Assembly: GCF_050948215.1 (NCBI RefSeq)
Contig: NW_027488634.1
Coordinates: 1 to 64,000, forward strand
Reading direction: 5' to 3'
Length of the DNA: 64,000 nt
Origin: Halictus rubicundus
Lineage: Eukaryota; Arthropoda; Insecta; Hymenoptera; Halictidae
The position numbers were made by a program, and so were the translations under genes. Position 1 is the stretch's first letter; each line of letters opens with the position of its first letter. Below are positions 40,801-53,702 of the stretch, one piece after another. Below the pieces are notes generated by a model. The model searched no databases. It was not told the origin of the DNA and saw only the letters and a program-made list of their open reading frames with translations.

Positions 40801-43800
40801 ATAGAGGATAGGACAAGATAGAGGATATGATAGGATAGGATAGAGGATAGGATAGGATAGAGGATGGGATAGGATAGAGGATAGGACAAGATGGAGGATA
40901 TGATAGGATAGGATAGAGGATAGGATAGGATAGAGGATAGGACAAGATAGAGGATATGATAGGATAGACGTTAGGATAGGATAGAGGATAGGATAGCATA
41001 GAGGATAGGATAAGATAGAGGATATGATAGGATAGAGGATAGGATAGGATATAGGATAGGATAGGATAGAGGATAGGATACGATAGAGGATAGGATAGGA
41101 TAGGGGATAGGTTAGGATAGAGGATAGGATAGGATAGAGGATAGCATAGGATAGAGGATAGGATAGGATAGAGGATATGATAGGATAGAGGATAGGATAG
41201 GATTGAGGATAGGATAGGATAGAGGATAGGATAGAGGATAGGATAGGATAGAGGATAGGACAAGATAGAGGATATGATAGGATAGAGGATAGGATAGGAT
41301 AGAGGATAGGATAGGATAGAGGATAGGATACGATAGAGGATAGGATAGGATAGGGGATAGGATAGGATAGAGGATAGGATAGGATAGGGGATAGCATAGG
41401 ATAGAGGATAGGATAGGATAGAGGATATGATAGGATAGAGGATAGGATAGGATAGAGGATAGGATAGGATAGAGGATAGGATAGGATATAGGATAGGATA
41501 GGATAGGATAGAGGATAGGATAGGATAGAGGATAGGACAAGATAGAGGATATGATAGGATAGGATAGAGGATATGATAGGATAGAGGATAGGATAGGATA
41601 GAGGATATGACAAGATAGAGGATAGGATAGGATAGAGGATAGGATACTATAGAGGATAGGATAGGATAGGGGATAGGATAGGATAGAGGATAGGATAGGA
41701 TAGAGGATAGGATAAGATAGAGGATATGATAGGATAGAGGATAGGATATGATAGAGGATAGGATAGGATAGAGGATAGCATAGGATAGAGGATAGGATAG
41801 GATAGAGGATAGGATAGGATAGGATAGAGGATAGGATAGGATAGAGGATAGGATAGGATAGAGGATAGGACAAGATAGAGGATATGATAGGATAGGTTAG
41901 AGGATAGGATAGGATAGAGGATAGGATAGGATAGAGGATAGGACAAGATAGAGGATAGGACAGGATAGAGGATAGGATAAGATAGAGGATATGATAGGAT
42001 AAAGGATAGGATAGGATAGAGGATAGGATAGGATAGAGGATAGGATAGGATAGAGGATAGGATAGGATAGAGGATAGGATACTATAGAGGATAGGATAGG
42101 ATGGGGGATAGGATAGGATAGAGGATAGGATAGGATAGAGGATAGCATAGGATAGAGGATAGGATAGGATAGAGGATATGATAGGATAGGATAGAGGATA
42201 GGATAGGATAGAGGATAGGACAAGATAGAGGATATGATAGGATAGAGGATAGGGTAGGATAGAGGATAGGATAGGATAGAGGATAGGATAAGATAGAGGA
42301 TAGGACAAGATAGAGGATATGATAGGATAGGATAGAGGATAGGATAGGCTAGAGGATAGGATAAGATAGAGGATAGGATAGGATAGAGAATAGGATAAGA
42401 TAGAGGATATGATAGGATAGAGGATAGGATATGATAGAGGATAGGATAGGATAGAGGATAGCATAGGATAGAGGATAGGATAGGATAGAGGATATGATAG
42501 GATAGAGTATAGGATAGGATAAGGGATAGGATAGGATAGAGGATAGCATAGGATAGAGGATAGGATAGGATAGAGGATATGATAGGATAGAGGATAGGAT
42601 AGAGGATAGGATAGGATAGAGGATAGGATAGGATAGAGGATAGGACATGATAGAGGATATGATAGGATAGGATAGAGGATACGATAGGATAGAGGATAGG
42701 ATACGATAGAGGATAGGATAGGATAGGGGATAGGATAGGATAGAGGATAGGATAGGATAGAGGATAGCATAGGATAGAGGATAGGATAGGATAGAGGATA
42801 TGATAGGATAGAGGATAGGGTAGGATAGAGGATAGGATAGGATAGAGGATAGGATAGGATAGAGGATAGCATAGGATAGAGGATAGGATAGGATAGAGGA
42901 TATGATAGGATAGAGGATAGGAAAAGATAGAGGATAGGATAGGATAGAGGATAGGATAAGATAGAGGATATGATAGGATAGAGGATAGGATATGATAGAG
43001 GATAGGATAGGATAGAGGATAGCATAGGATAGAGGATAGGATAGGATAGAGGATATGATAGGATAGAGTATAGGATAGGATAGAGGATAGGATAGGATAG
43101 AGGATAGGACAAGATAGAGGATAGGACAAGATAGAGGATATGATAGGATAGGATAGAGGATAGAGTAGGATAGAGGATAGGATAGGATAGAGGATAGGAT
43201 AAGATAGAGGATAGGACAAGATAGAGGATATGATAGGATAGGATAGAGGATAGGATAGGATAGAGGATAGGACAAGATAGAGGATATGATAGGATAGACG
43301 TTAGGATAGGATAGAGGATAGGATAGCATAGAGGATAGGATAAGATAGAGGATATGATAGGATAGAGGATAGGATAGGATATAGGATAGGATAGGATAGA
43401 GGATAGGATACGATAGATGATAGGATAGGATAGGGGATAGGTTAGGATAGAGGATAGGATAGGATAGAGGATAGCATAGGATAGAGGATAGGATAGGATA
43501 GAGGATATGATAGGATAGAGGATAGGATAGGATAGAGGATAGGATAGGATAGAGGATAGGATAGGATATAGGATAGGATAGGATGGGATAGAGGATAGGA
43601 TAGGATAGAGGATAGGACAAGATAGAGGATATGTTAGGATAGAGGATAGGATAGGATAGAGGATAGGATAGGATAGAGGATAGGATACGATAGAGGATAG
43701 GATAGGGTAGGGGATAGGATAGGATAGAGGATAGGATAGGATAGGGGATAGCATAGGATAGAGGATAGGATAGGATAGAGGATATGATAGGATAGAGGAT

Positions 43801-46800
43801 AGGATAGGATAGAGGATAGGATAGGATAGAGGATAGGATAGGATATAGGATAGGATAGGAAAGGATAGGATAGAGGATAGGATAGGATAGAGGATAGGAC
43901 AAGATAGAGTATATGATAGGATAGGATAGAGGATAGGATAGGATAGGGGATAGGATAGGATAGAGGATAGGATAGGATAGAGGATAGCATAGGATAGAGG
44001 ATAGGATAGGATAGAGGATATGATAGGATAGAGGATAGGATAGGATAGAGGATAGGATAGGATAGAGGATAGGATAGGATAGGATAGAGGATAGGATAGG
44101 ATAGAGGATAGGATAGGATAGAGGATAGGACAAGACAGAGGATATGATAGGATAGGTTAGAGGATAGGATAGGATAGAGGATAGGATAGGATAGAGGATA
44201 GGACAAGATAGAGGATAGGATAGGATAGAGGATAGGATAAGATAGAGGATATGATAGGATAGAGGATAGGATAGGATAGAGGATAGGATAGGATAGAGGA
44301 TAGGATACTATAGAGGATAGGATAGGATGGGGGATAGGATAGGATAGAGGATACGATAGGATAGAGGATAGCATAGGATAGAGGATAGGATAGGATAGAG
44401 GATATGATAGGATAGAGGATAGGATAAGATAGAGGATAGGATAGGATAGAGGATAGGATAAGATAGAGGATATGATAGGATAGAGGATAGGATATGATAG
44501 AGGATAGGATAGGATAGAGGATAGCATAGGATAGAGGATAGGATAGGATAGAGGATATGATAGGATAGAGTATAGGATAGGATAGAGGATAGGATAGGAT
44601 AGAGGATAGCATAGGATAGAGGATAGGATAGGATAGAGGATATGATAGGATAGAGGATAGGATAGAGGATAGGATAGGATAGAGGATAGGATAGGATAGA
44701 GGATAGGACAAGATAGAGGATATGATAGGATAGGATAGAGGATAGGATAGGATAGAGGATAGGATAGGATAGAGGATAGGACAAGATAGAGGATATGATA
44801 GGATAAAGGATAGGGTAGGATAGAGGATAGGATAGGATAGAGGATAGGATAAGATAGAGGATAGGACAAGATAGAGGATATGATAGGATAGGATAGAGGA
44901 TAGGATAGGATAGAGGATGGGATAGGATAGAGGATAGGACAAGATAGAGGATATGATAGGATAGGATAGAGGATAGGATAGGATAGAGGATAGGACAAGA
45001 TAGAGGATATGATAGGATAGATGTTAGGATATGATAGAGGATAGGATAGCATAGAGGATAGGATAAGATAGAGGATATGATAGGATAGAGGATAGGATAA
45101 GATAGAGGATAGGATAGGATAGAGGATAAGGACAAGATAGAGGATATGATAGGATAGGATAGAGGATAGGATAGGATAGAGGATAGGATAGGATAGAGGA
45201 TAGGACAAGATAGAGGATATGATAGGATAAAGGATAGGGTAGGATAGAGGATAGGATAGGATAGAGGATAGGATAAGATAGAGGATAGGACAAGATAGAG
45301 GATATGATAGGATAGGATAGAGGATAGGATAGGATAGAGGATGGGATAGGATAGAGGATAGGACAAGATAGAGGATATGATAGGATAGGATAGAGGATAG
45401 GATAGGATAGAGGATAGGACAAGATAGAGGATATGATAGGATAGATGTTAGGATAGGATAGAGGATAGGATAGCATAGAGGATAGGATAAGATAGAGGAT
45501 ATGATAGGATAGAGGATAGGATAGGATATAGGATAGGATAGGATAGAGGATAGGATACGATAGAGGATAGGATAGGATAGGGGATAGGTTAGGATAGAGG
45601 ATAGGATAGGATAGAGGATAGCATAGGATAGAGGATAGGATAGGATAGAGGATATGATAGGATAGAGGATAGGATAGGATAGAGGATAGGATCGGATAGG
45701 ATAGAGGATAGGATAGGATATAGGATAGGATAGGATGGGATAGAGGATAGGATAGGATAGAGGATAGGACAAGATAGAGGATATGATAGGATAGAGGATA
45801 GGATAGGATAGAGGATAGGATAGGATAGAGGATAGGATACGATAGAGGATAGGATAGGATAGGGGATAGGATAGGATAGAGGATAGGATAGGATAGGGGA
45901 TAGCATAGGATAGAGGATAGGATAGGATAGAGGATATGATAGGATAGAGGATAGGATAGGATAGAGGATAGGATAGGATAGAGGATAGGATAGGATATAG
46001 GATAGGATAGGATAGGATAGGATAGAGGATAGGATAGGATAGAGGATAGGACAAGATAGAGGATATGATAGGATAGGATAGAGGATATGATAGGATAGAG
46101 GATAGGATAGGATAGAGGATATGACAAGATAGAGGATAGGATAGGATAGAGGATAGGATACTATAGAGGATAGGATAGGATAGGGGATAGGATAGGATAG
46201 AGGATAGGATAGGATAGAGGATAGGATAAGATAGAGGATATGATAGGATAGAGGATAGGATATGATAGAGGATAGGATAGGATAGAGGATAGCATAGGAT
46301 AGAGGATAGGATAGGATAGAGGATATGATAGGATAGAGGATAGGATAGGATAGAGGATAGGATAGGATAGAGGATAGGATAGGATATAGGATAGGATAGG
46401 ATAGGATAGGATAGGATAGAGGATAGGATAGGATAGAGGATAGGATAGGATAGAGGATAGGATAGGATAGAGGATAGGACAAGATAGAGGATATGATAGG
46501 ATAGGATAGAGGATAGGATAGGATAGAGGATAGGATAGGATAGGGGATAGGATAGGATAGAGGATAGGATAGGATAGAGGATAGCATAGGATAGAGGATA
46601 GGATAGGATAGAGGATATGATAGGATAGAGGATAGGATAGGATAGAGGATAGGATAGGATAGGATAGAGGATAGGATAGGATAGGATAGAGGATAGGATA
46701 GGATAGAGGATAGGATAGGATAGAGGATAGGACAAGATAGAGGATATGATAGGATAGGTTAGAGGATAGGATAGGATAGAGGATAGGATAGGATAGAGGA

Positions 46801-49800
46801 TAGGACAAGATAGAGGATAGGACAGGATAGAGGATAGGATAAGATAGAGGATATGATAGGATAGAGGATAGGATAGGATAGAGGATAGGATAGGATAGAG
46901 GATAGGATAGGATAGAGGATAGGATACTATAGAGGATAGGATAGGATGGGGGATAGGATAGGATAGAGGATAGGATAGGATAGAGGATAGCATAGGATAG
47001 AGGATAGGATAGGATAGAGGATATGATAGGATAGAGGATAGGATAAGATAGAGGATATGATAGGATAGAGGATAGGATAAGATAGAGGATAGGATAGGAT
47101 AGAGGATAGGATAGGGTAGAGGATAGGATAGTATAGAGGATAGGATAGGATAGAGGATAGGATAAAATAGAGGATAGGATAGGATAGAGGATAGGATATG
47201 ATAGAGTATAGGGTAGGATAGAGGATAGGATAAGATAGAGGATATGATAGGATAGAGGATAGGATATGATAGAGGATAGGATAGGATAGAGGATATGATA
47301 GGATAGAGGATAGGATAGGATAGAGGATAGGATAGGATAGAGGATAGGATAGGATAGAGGATAGGATACTATAGAGGATAGGATAGTATGGGGGATAGGA
47401 TAGGATAGAGGATAGGATAGGATAGAGGATAGCATAGGATATAGGATAGGATAGGATAGGATAGAGGATAGGATAGGATAGAGGATAGGATAGGATAGAG
47501 GATAGGATAAGATAGAGGATATGATAGGATAGAGGATTGGATATGATAGAGGATAGGATAGGATAGAGGATAGCATAGGATAGAGGATAGGATAGGATAG
47601 AGGATATGATAGGATAGAGGATAGGATAGGATAGAGGATAGGATAGGATAGAGGATAGGATAGGATAGAGGATAGGATAGGATATAGGATAGGATAGGAT
47701 AGGATAGAGGATAGGATAGGATAGAGGATAGGACAAGATAGAGGATATGATAGGATAGGATAGAGGATATGATAGGATAGAGGATAGGATAGGATAGAGG
47801 ATATGACAAGATAGAGGATAGGATAGGATAGAGGATAAGATAAGATAGAGGATATGTTAGGATAGAGGATAGGATAGGATAGAGGATAGGATAGGATAGA
47901 GGATAGGATAGGATAGAGGATAGGATACTATAGAGGATAGGATAGGATGGGGGATAGGATAGGATAGAGGATAGGGTAGGATAGAGGATAGGATAAGATA
48001 GAGGATATGATAGGATAGAGGATAGGATATGATAGAGGATAGGATACTATAGAGGATAGGATAGGATAGGGGATAGGATAGGATAGAGGATAGGATAGGA
48101 TAGAGGATAGGATAAGATAGAGGATATGATAGGATAGAGGATAGGATATGATAGAGGATAGGATAGGATAGAGGATAGCATAGGATAGAGGATAGGATAG
48201 GATAGAGGATATGATAGGATAGAGGATAGGATAGGATAGAGGATAGGATAGGATAGAGGATAGGATAGGATAGAGGATAGGACAAGATAGAGGATATGAT
48301 AGGATAGGATAGAGGATATGATAGGATAGAGGATAGGATAGGATAGAGGATATGACAAGATAGAGGATAGGATAGGATAGAGGATAGGATACTATAGAAG
48401 ATAGGATAGGATAGGGGATAGGATAGGATAGAGGATAGGATAGGATAGAGGATAGGATAAGATAGAGGATATGATAGGATAGAGGATAGGATATGATAGA
48501 GGATAGGATAGGATAGAGGATAGGATAGGGTAGAGGATAGGATAGTATAGAGGATAGGATAGGATAGAGGATAGGATAGGATAGAGGATATGATAGGATA
48601 AAGGATAGGATAGGATAGAGGATAGGATAGGATAGAGGATAGGATAGGATAGAGGATAGGACAAGATAGAGGATATGATAGGATAAAGGATAGGATAGGA
48701 TAGAGGATAGGATAGGATAGAGGATAGGATAGGATAGAGGATAGGATAGGATAGAGGATAGGACAAGATAGAGGATATGATAGGATAAGATAGAGGATAT
48801 GATAGGATAGAGGATAGGATATGATAGAGGATAGGATAGGATAGAGGATAGCATAGGATAGAGGATAGGATAGGATAGAGGATAGCATAGGATAGAGGAT
48901 AGGATAGGATAGAGGATATGATAGGATAGAGGATAGGATAGGATAGAGGATAGGATAGGATAGAGGATAGGATAGGATAGGATAGGATAGAGGATAGGAT
49001 AGGATAGAGGATAGGATAGGATAGAGGATAGGACAAGATAGAGGATATGATAGGATAGGTTAGAGGATAGGATAGGATAGAGGATAGGATAGGATAGAGG
49101 ATAGGACAAGATAGAGGATAGGATAGGATAGAGGATAGGATAAGATAGAGGATATGATAGGATAGAGGATAGGATAGGATAGAGGATAGGATAGGATATA
49201 GGATAGGATAGGATAGGATAGAGGATAGGATAGGATAGAGGATAAGACAAGATAGAGGATATGATAGGATAGGATAGAGGATATGATAGGATAGAGGATA
49301 GGATAGGATAGAGGATATGACAAGATAGAGGATATGATAGGATAGGATAGAGGATATGATAGGATAGAGGATAGGATAGGATAGAGGATAGGACAAGATA
49401 GAGGATATGATAGGATAGACGTTAGGATAGGATAGAGGATAGGATAGCATAGAGGATAGGATAAGATAGAGGATATGATAGGATAGAGGATAGGATAGGA
49501 TAGAGGATAGCATAGGATAGAGGATAGGATAGGATAGAGGATAGGATAGGATAGGGGATAGGTTAGGATAGAGGATAGGATAGGATAGAGGATAGGATAG
49601 GATAGAGGATAGGATAGGATAGGATAGGATAGAGGATAGGATAGGATAGAGGATAGGATAGGATAGAGGATAGGACAAGATAGAGGATATGATAGGATAG
49701 GTTAGAGGATAGGATAGGATAGAGGATAGGATAGGATAGAGGATAGGACAAGATAGAGGATAGGATAGGATAGAGGATAGGATAAGATAGAGGATATGAT

Positions 49801-50947
49801 AGGATAGAGGATAGGATAGGATAGAGGATAGGATAGGATAGAGGATAGGATAGGATAGAGGATAGGATAGGATAGAGGATAGGATACGATAGAGGATAGG
49901 ATAGGATAGGGGATAGGTTAGGATAGAGGATAGGATAGGATAGAGGATAGCATAGGATAGAGGATAGGATAGGATAGAGGATATGATAGGATAGAGGATA
50001 GGATAGGATAGAGGATAGGACAAGATAGAGGATATGATAGGATAGAGGATAGGATAGGATAGAGGATAGGAGAGGATAGGGGATAGGATAGGATAGAGGA
50101 TAGGATAGGATAGAGGATAGGATAAGATAGAGGATATGATAGGATAGAGGATAGGATATGATAGAGGATAGGATAGGATAGAGGATAGCATAGGATAGAG
50201 GATAGGATAGGATAGAGGATATGATAGGATAGAGGATAGGATAGGATAGAGGATAGGATAGGATAGAGGATAGGATAGGATATAGGATAGGATAGGATAG
50301 GATAGAGGATAGGATAGGATAGAGGATAGGATACGATATAGGATAGGATAGGATAGGGGATAGGATAGGATAGAGGGTAGGATAGGATAGAGGATAGCAT
50401 AGGATAGAGGATAGGATAGGATAGAGGATATGATAGGATAGAGGATAGGATAGGATAGAGGATAGGATAGGATAGAGGATAGGATAGGATAGGATAGAGG
50501 ATAGGATAGGATAGAGGATAGGATAGGATAGAGGATAGGACAAGATAGAGGATATGATAGGATAGGATAGTGGATAGGATAGGATAGAGGATAGGATAGG
50601 ATAGAGGATGGGATAGGATAGAGGATAGGACAAGATAGAGGATATGATAGGATAGGATAGAGGATAGGATAGGATAGAGGATAGGACAAGATAGAGGATA
50701 TGATAGGATAGACGTTAGGATAGGATAGAGGATAGGATAGCATAGAGGATAGGATAAGATAGAGGATATGATAGGATAGAGGATAGGATAGGATAGAGGA
50801 TAGGATAGGATAGAGGATAGGATACGATAGAGGATAGGATAGGATAGGGGATAGGTTAGGATAGAGGATAGGATAGGATAGAGGATAGCATAGGATAGAG
50901 GATAGGATAGGATAGAGGATATGATAGGATAGAGGATAGGATAGGAT
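34865..50947. repeat. Right satellite array, 17-bp unit, GGATA strand on top
   Basis: This is the same 5-5-7 family as the left array but reverse-complemented: three GGATA pentamers plus GA. Common variants are GGACAAG, GATATG, GATAGCATAGG and GATAAG. These differ from the left array, where CAATCC and GTATCGTATCC dominate. A rare variant, GACGTTAGG (GATGTTAGG in two copies, GACGTTAAG in one), marks related segments at 35327, 37057, 39555, 40967, 43297, 45020, 45444, 49418 and 50711. The irregular spacing shows that higher-order blocks of unequal length were shuffled. Minus-strand open frames of up to about 1500 codons are the stop-free satellite cycle, not genes. I see no other sequence in the interval. 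Confidence 0.97.
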
Positions 50948-51100
50948 GGGGACCGAGGGGATATGGGCTTAGTAGTGGTGACTCGGATCCACTACTAGGT
51001 ATGCCACAGTGGTGGCGGTCATATCCCTAAAATCCTCTACGCTCCACCTCCTCGTGGTGGTCCCTGGGAACACACATAGTTGTGTGTTGCTAACGGAGCG
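50948..51100 (+). ncRNA. HDV-like self-cleaving ribozyme at the element's 5' end
   Basis: Every helix of the HDV fold can be drawn. P1 is GGGGACC (50948-50954) with GGTCCCT (51059-51065), seven pairs opening with the characteristic G.U. P2 is CGCTCC (51040-51045) with GGAGCG (51095-51100). P3 is ACC (51046-51048) with GGT (51056-51058), closing L3 UCCUCGU (51049-51055), nearly the UCCUCGC loop of HDV. P1.1 would be C51050/C51051 with G51066/G51067. P4 is AACACACA (51069-51076) with TGTGTGTT (51081-51088). J4/2 is GCUAAC (51089-51094), putting the catalytic C at 51090. J1/2 (50955-51039) is unusually long and forms its own hairpins. Cleavage would fall just before 50948, exactly where satellite ends. 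HDV-like ribozymes are known to free the 5' ends of R2 and some other non-LTR elements. Confidence 0.88.
50957..51028 (+). other. Structured J1/2 insertion of the ribozyme
   Basis: GGGGATATG (50957-50965) pairs with CATATCCCT (51020-51028), eight Watson-Crick pairs and one G.U. It encloses two hairpins. The first is TAGTAGTGG/CCACTACTA (50970-50978 with 50989-50997), extendable by three pairs including two wobbles. The second is GCCAC/GTGGC (51003-51007 with 51012-51016). The result is a compact three-way arrangement between P1 and P2. R2 ribozymes are known to tolerate large J1/2 insertions. Confidence 0.7.
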
Positions 51101-51541
51101 AGGGGTATTCCGCGGAAAGTAGTCCCAATGATGTATGAGGCGATGCCGGCGGGATCTTCGGATCCTGGCAGGGCCTCCCTTGCCGGTAAGGCTCACACGG
51201 AGGGATAAAAAACCGCGGAATGGGTCCTGCGATAACGACCGGGGAGGTCGCCGCAGGGCCCTTGCCGTAAACCGGTGGTCATGTTTTACCGGAACGGTGG
51301 TCTTGCCTTAATCGGCCGGGCCGCGAGGATGATAACCTCTATAAAAATCCCTAATGCCCTAAGCTTAGGTGCGCGGTGAGAGGGTACGCCCTGGCTACAG
51401 GGCGCGGCTGGCGGGGTACATCAGCCACTAGGGCACCATCTCTGGATACCTGGCGAACTCCAGTTGAAATTAGCCTTACCCGGGCAAGGAGGCTCTGCCC
51501 GGGCGGACGTGTTTTTTCCTGCCAATCTCGTGGGACCAGAT
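51101..51541 (+). other. Rest of the 5' UTR, with hairpins before ORF1
   Basis: This is 441 bp with no reading frame I would defend. Two perfect hairpins are visible: CGCCCTG/CAGGGCG with a 4-nt loop (51387-51393 with 51398-51404), and CCCGGGCA/TGCCCGGG with a 9-nt loop (51479-51486 with 51496-51503). The second ends 38 nt before the first ORF1 ATG, which suggests a structured leader where translation starts. No internal promoter motif was recognised. Confidence 0.5.
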
Positions 51542-53702
51542 ATGGAATCGTATAATAAAAACCTTGATGTTGTGGGGGAGGCTGCCGATACGGCAGCAGC
51601 TGTGGCGGGGGAAGAGACGGCAGCGGTCACTGACGGGGAGGGGATGGCAACGATTACTGCCGGGGAGGACGCGGTCGTGGTCATCGCGGACGAGGACTCG
51701 GATGGGGATGAAACAATCATCTCCATCTCGAGCTCCGTCGGCTCGATCGTGACGCGCGGGGGCGCGGAGAAGCGGGGCGCGACATCTGGGGTCTCCGACC
51801 CAAAGCGTGCCCGGTTAGAGGGGGGGCAGCACACCCGCGGCGGGTCGGTGTCGCGGACGGACCCCGGGGAGGGCTCGTCGGGGACGCCCACCATGGATCT
51901 GGCCCTCGGCGGCCGCGCCGAGAGGAGTCAGACGAGGAGGGTGGATGACCTCATCGAGCTGGGTGGGAGGATGCCGACAGCGCAGCTAGTAGGGGAGGTG
52001 GAGGAGGCGATTTTGAGGGTGGAGAGAGTCTCCACCGTCTCAAAGGGCCCCAAAGGGGGACCTGGCTAAAGACTTGCGGGATTGTTCTGCAGTCGCCAGG
52101 GCCCACTGCACCACCTTGATGCAGCGGTGCTTTACCGGGATGGCGTGGCAGGGGAGCCAGGAGGTGGCCCGCCTCCGCGAGCAGAACGCGGCCCTCGCGA
52201 AGGAGGCGGGTGACCTCCGGGCGAGGCTCCGGTCAATGGAGGCCGGGCGGCGGGCGAACACCGACAGCGGTCGCCGGGCGGGACATGCGCCAATAGGGGA
52301 AGCGCCCCCCGCCTCCTCGACAGCGGGGGTCCGTACGCGGGGGATGGAGGCGATGGGATCGTCGGGGGAGGGAGCGGGAGTTTTGGACTCCGAAGCCCTG
52401 CTTCTCCGGGTCGGCGCGCTGATAACGGCCAGGAACCGGGAGCTAGAGGCCCGGATGGAGGAGCGGTTCCGGACGATTCTGGCCGGGTTGGCCCCGGCCC
52501 TCCGGGCGGAGGGTAAGTCGGCGCGCGAGGCGACGCCGGTGGCTTCTCTGCCGGCGACGTCTGTCACCAAGGGGACTGGACCGGTGGTCGTGTCCAACGT
52601 GAGGGTGGTGCCCCCCGTTATCATTCCGCCACCGGTCGTCCCGGCCTCGTGGATGGAGGTGACGAGCAAGGCGGCGAAGAGGGCCAAGAAGAAGATGGCC
52701 GCGGAGGAGGCTGCGGCGAGAGCAGCCGCGGCCGAGGCAGCTGCCGCCGCTTCACGGCTGCAGGCTGCGAGGGAGCCGAGGGCGGCGGGCGGCGCACGAG
52801 TGCAGGGCGGCGCGAGCGCGGCGAAGCCCGCCGCCGGGAGGGACGGTGGCCTGGGACGCACCCCCAGAACGGGAGCAGTGGCCATCACCATCCCCGAGAG
52901 CTGCAAGCTCACTTATTCGGAGGTGATGGCCAGGGCAAAAGAGAGGGTGGACCTCAAGGCTATCGGGATCGAGTCGGGGGTGCTTCCCAGGCGGTCGAAA
53001 ACCGGCGGGATCCTCCTGGAGGTCAGGGGCACGGGGTGCCAGGAGAAGGCACGGGCCCTCTCCGGGAGGATCGCCGAGGCGCTTGGGGGGACCGGGGTTA
53101 AGGTCTCCCAGGCGGTCAAGCGCGGCGAGGTGCGCGTGGCGGGCCTGGACGACTCGGTGTCGCCCGGGGACGTAGCGGCGGCGCTGGCGGCGGCGGGGGG
53201 GTGTTCCGCGGCGGAGTTCCGGGTCGGCGAGATCCGCAGACCCGCCTCGGAGCAGGCGCTGGGCTCCTGTTGGGCCCAGGGCCCCCTCGCGGCCGTCAAG
53301 AAAGTGTTGGCGGGAGGCCGGCTGCTGGTCGGCTGGTCCTCGGCCCGCGTCGAGGCGCTGAGGGAGCGGCCCCTCCAATGCTTCCGTTGTTTGGAGACGG
53401 GGCACACGCGGGCGACATGCAAGAGCGCGGTCGACAGAGGCGCGATGTGCTACCGCTGCGGGGAGGCGGAGCATCGGGCTTCGGCCTGTAAGGCCGCCCC
53501 CAGGTGTCCGCTCTGCGCGGACCTGGGGAGACCATCGGGCCATAGATTCGGGGCCAAAGCGTGTGCCCCGGCTCCCAAGAGGGGCCGCGCGGCGACGAAA
53601 GAGAAGGGCGCGTCTGGGGCTGCATCCGCGCAGCGGCCGCAGACGGCGCCGGGGGCCCGGACCTCCCAGGGAGGGGACTCTGCAGAGCCCATGTTAGAGT
53701 AG
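51542..53702 (+). pseudogene. R1-clade ORF1 (Gag-like nucleic-acid-binding protein), broken by a 1-nt frameshift
   Basis: The first ATG in frame is at 51542 (MESYNKN). The frame stays open to TAA at 52067, but homologous-looking sequence continues at once in another frame to the TAG at 53700. The switch maps to a run of five G at 52055-52059; four G would join the two parts. So either this copy has a one-base insertion or the base is an assembly error. The N-terminal part is acidic and Ala/Gly-rich. The second part has a short heptad-like stretch (EVARLREQNAALAKEAGDL), an Ala/Lys-rich segment, an R1-type central domain and three zinc knuckles at 53379-53564: two CX2CX4HX4C and one CX2CX8HX6C. 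Such proteins coat the element RNA and take it to the chromosome target. ORF1 overlaps ORF2. Confidence 0.85.

Noticed and set aside
51464..51541. Longer ORF1 start upstream of the ATG at 51542
   Set aside because: The frame is open but has no ATG there, only a TTG, and it runs into a strong hairpin; the ATG at 51542 is the first proper start.
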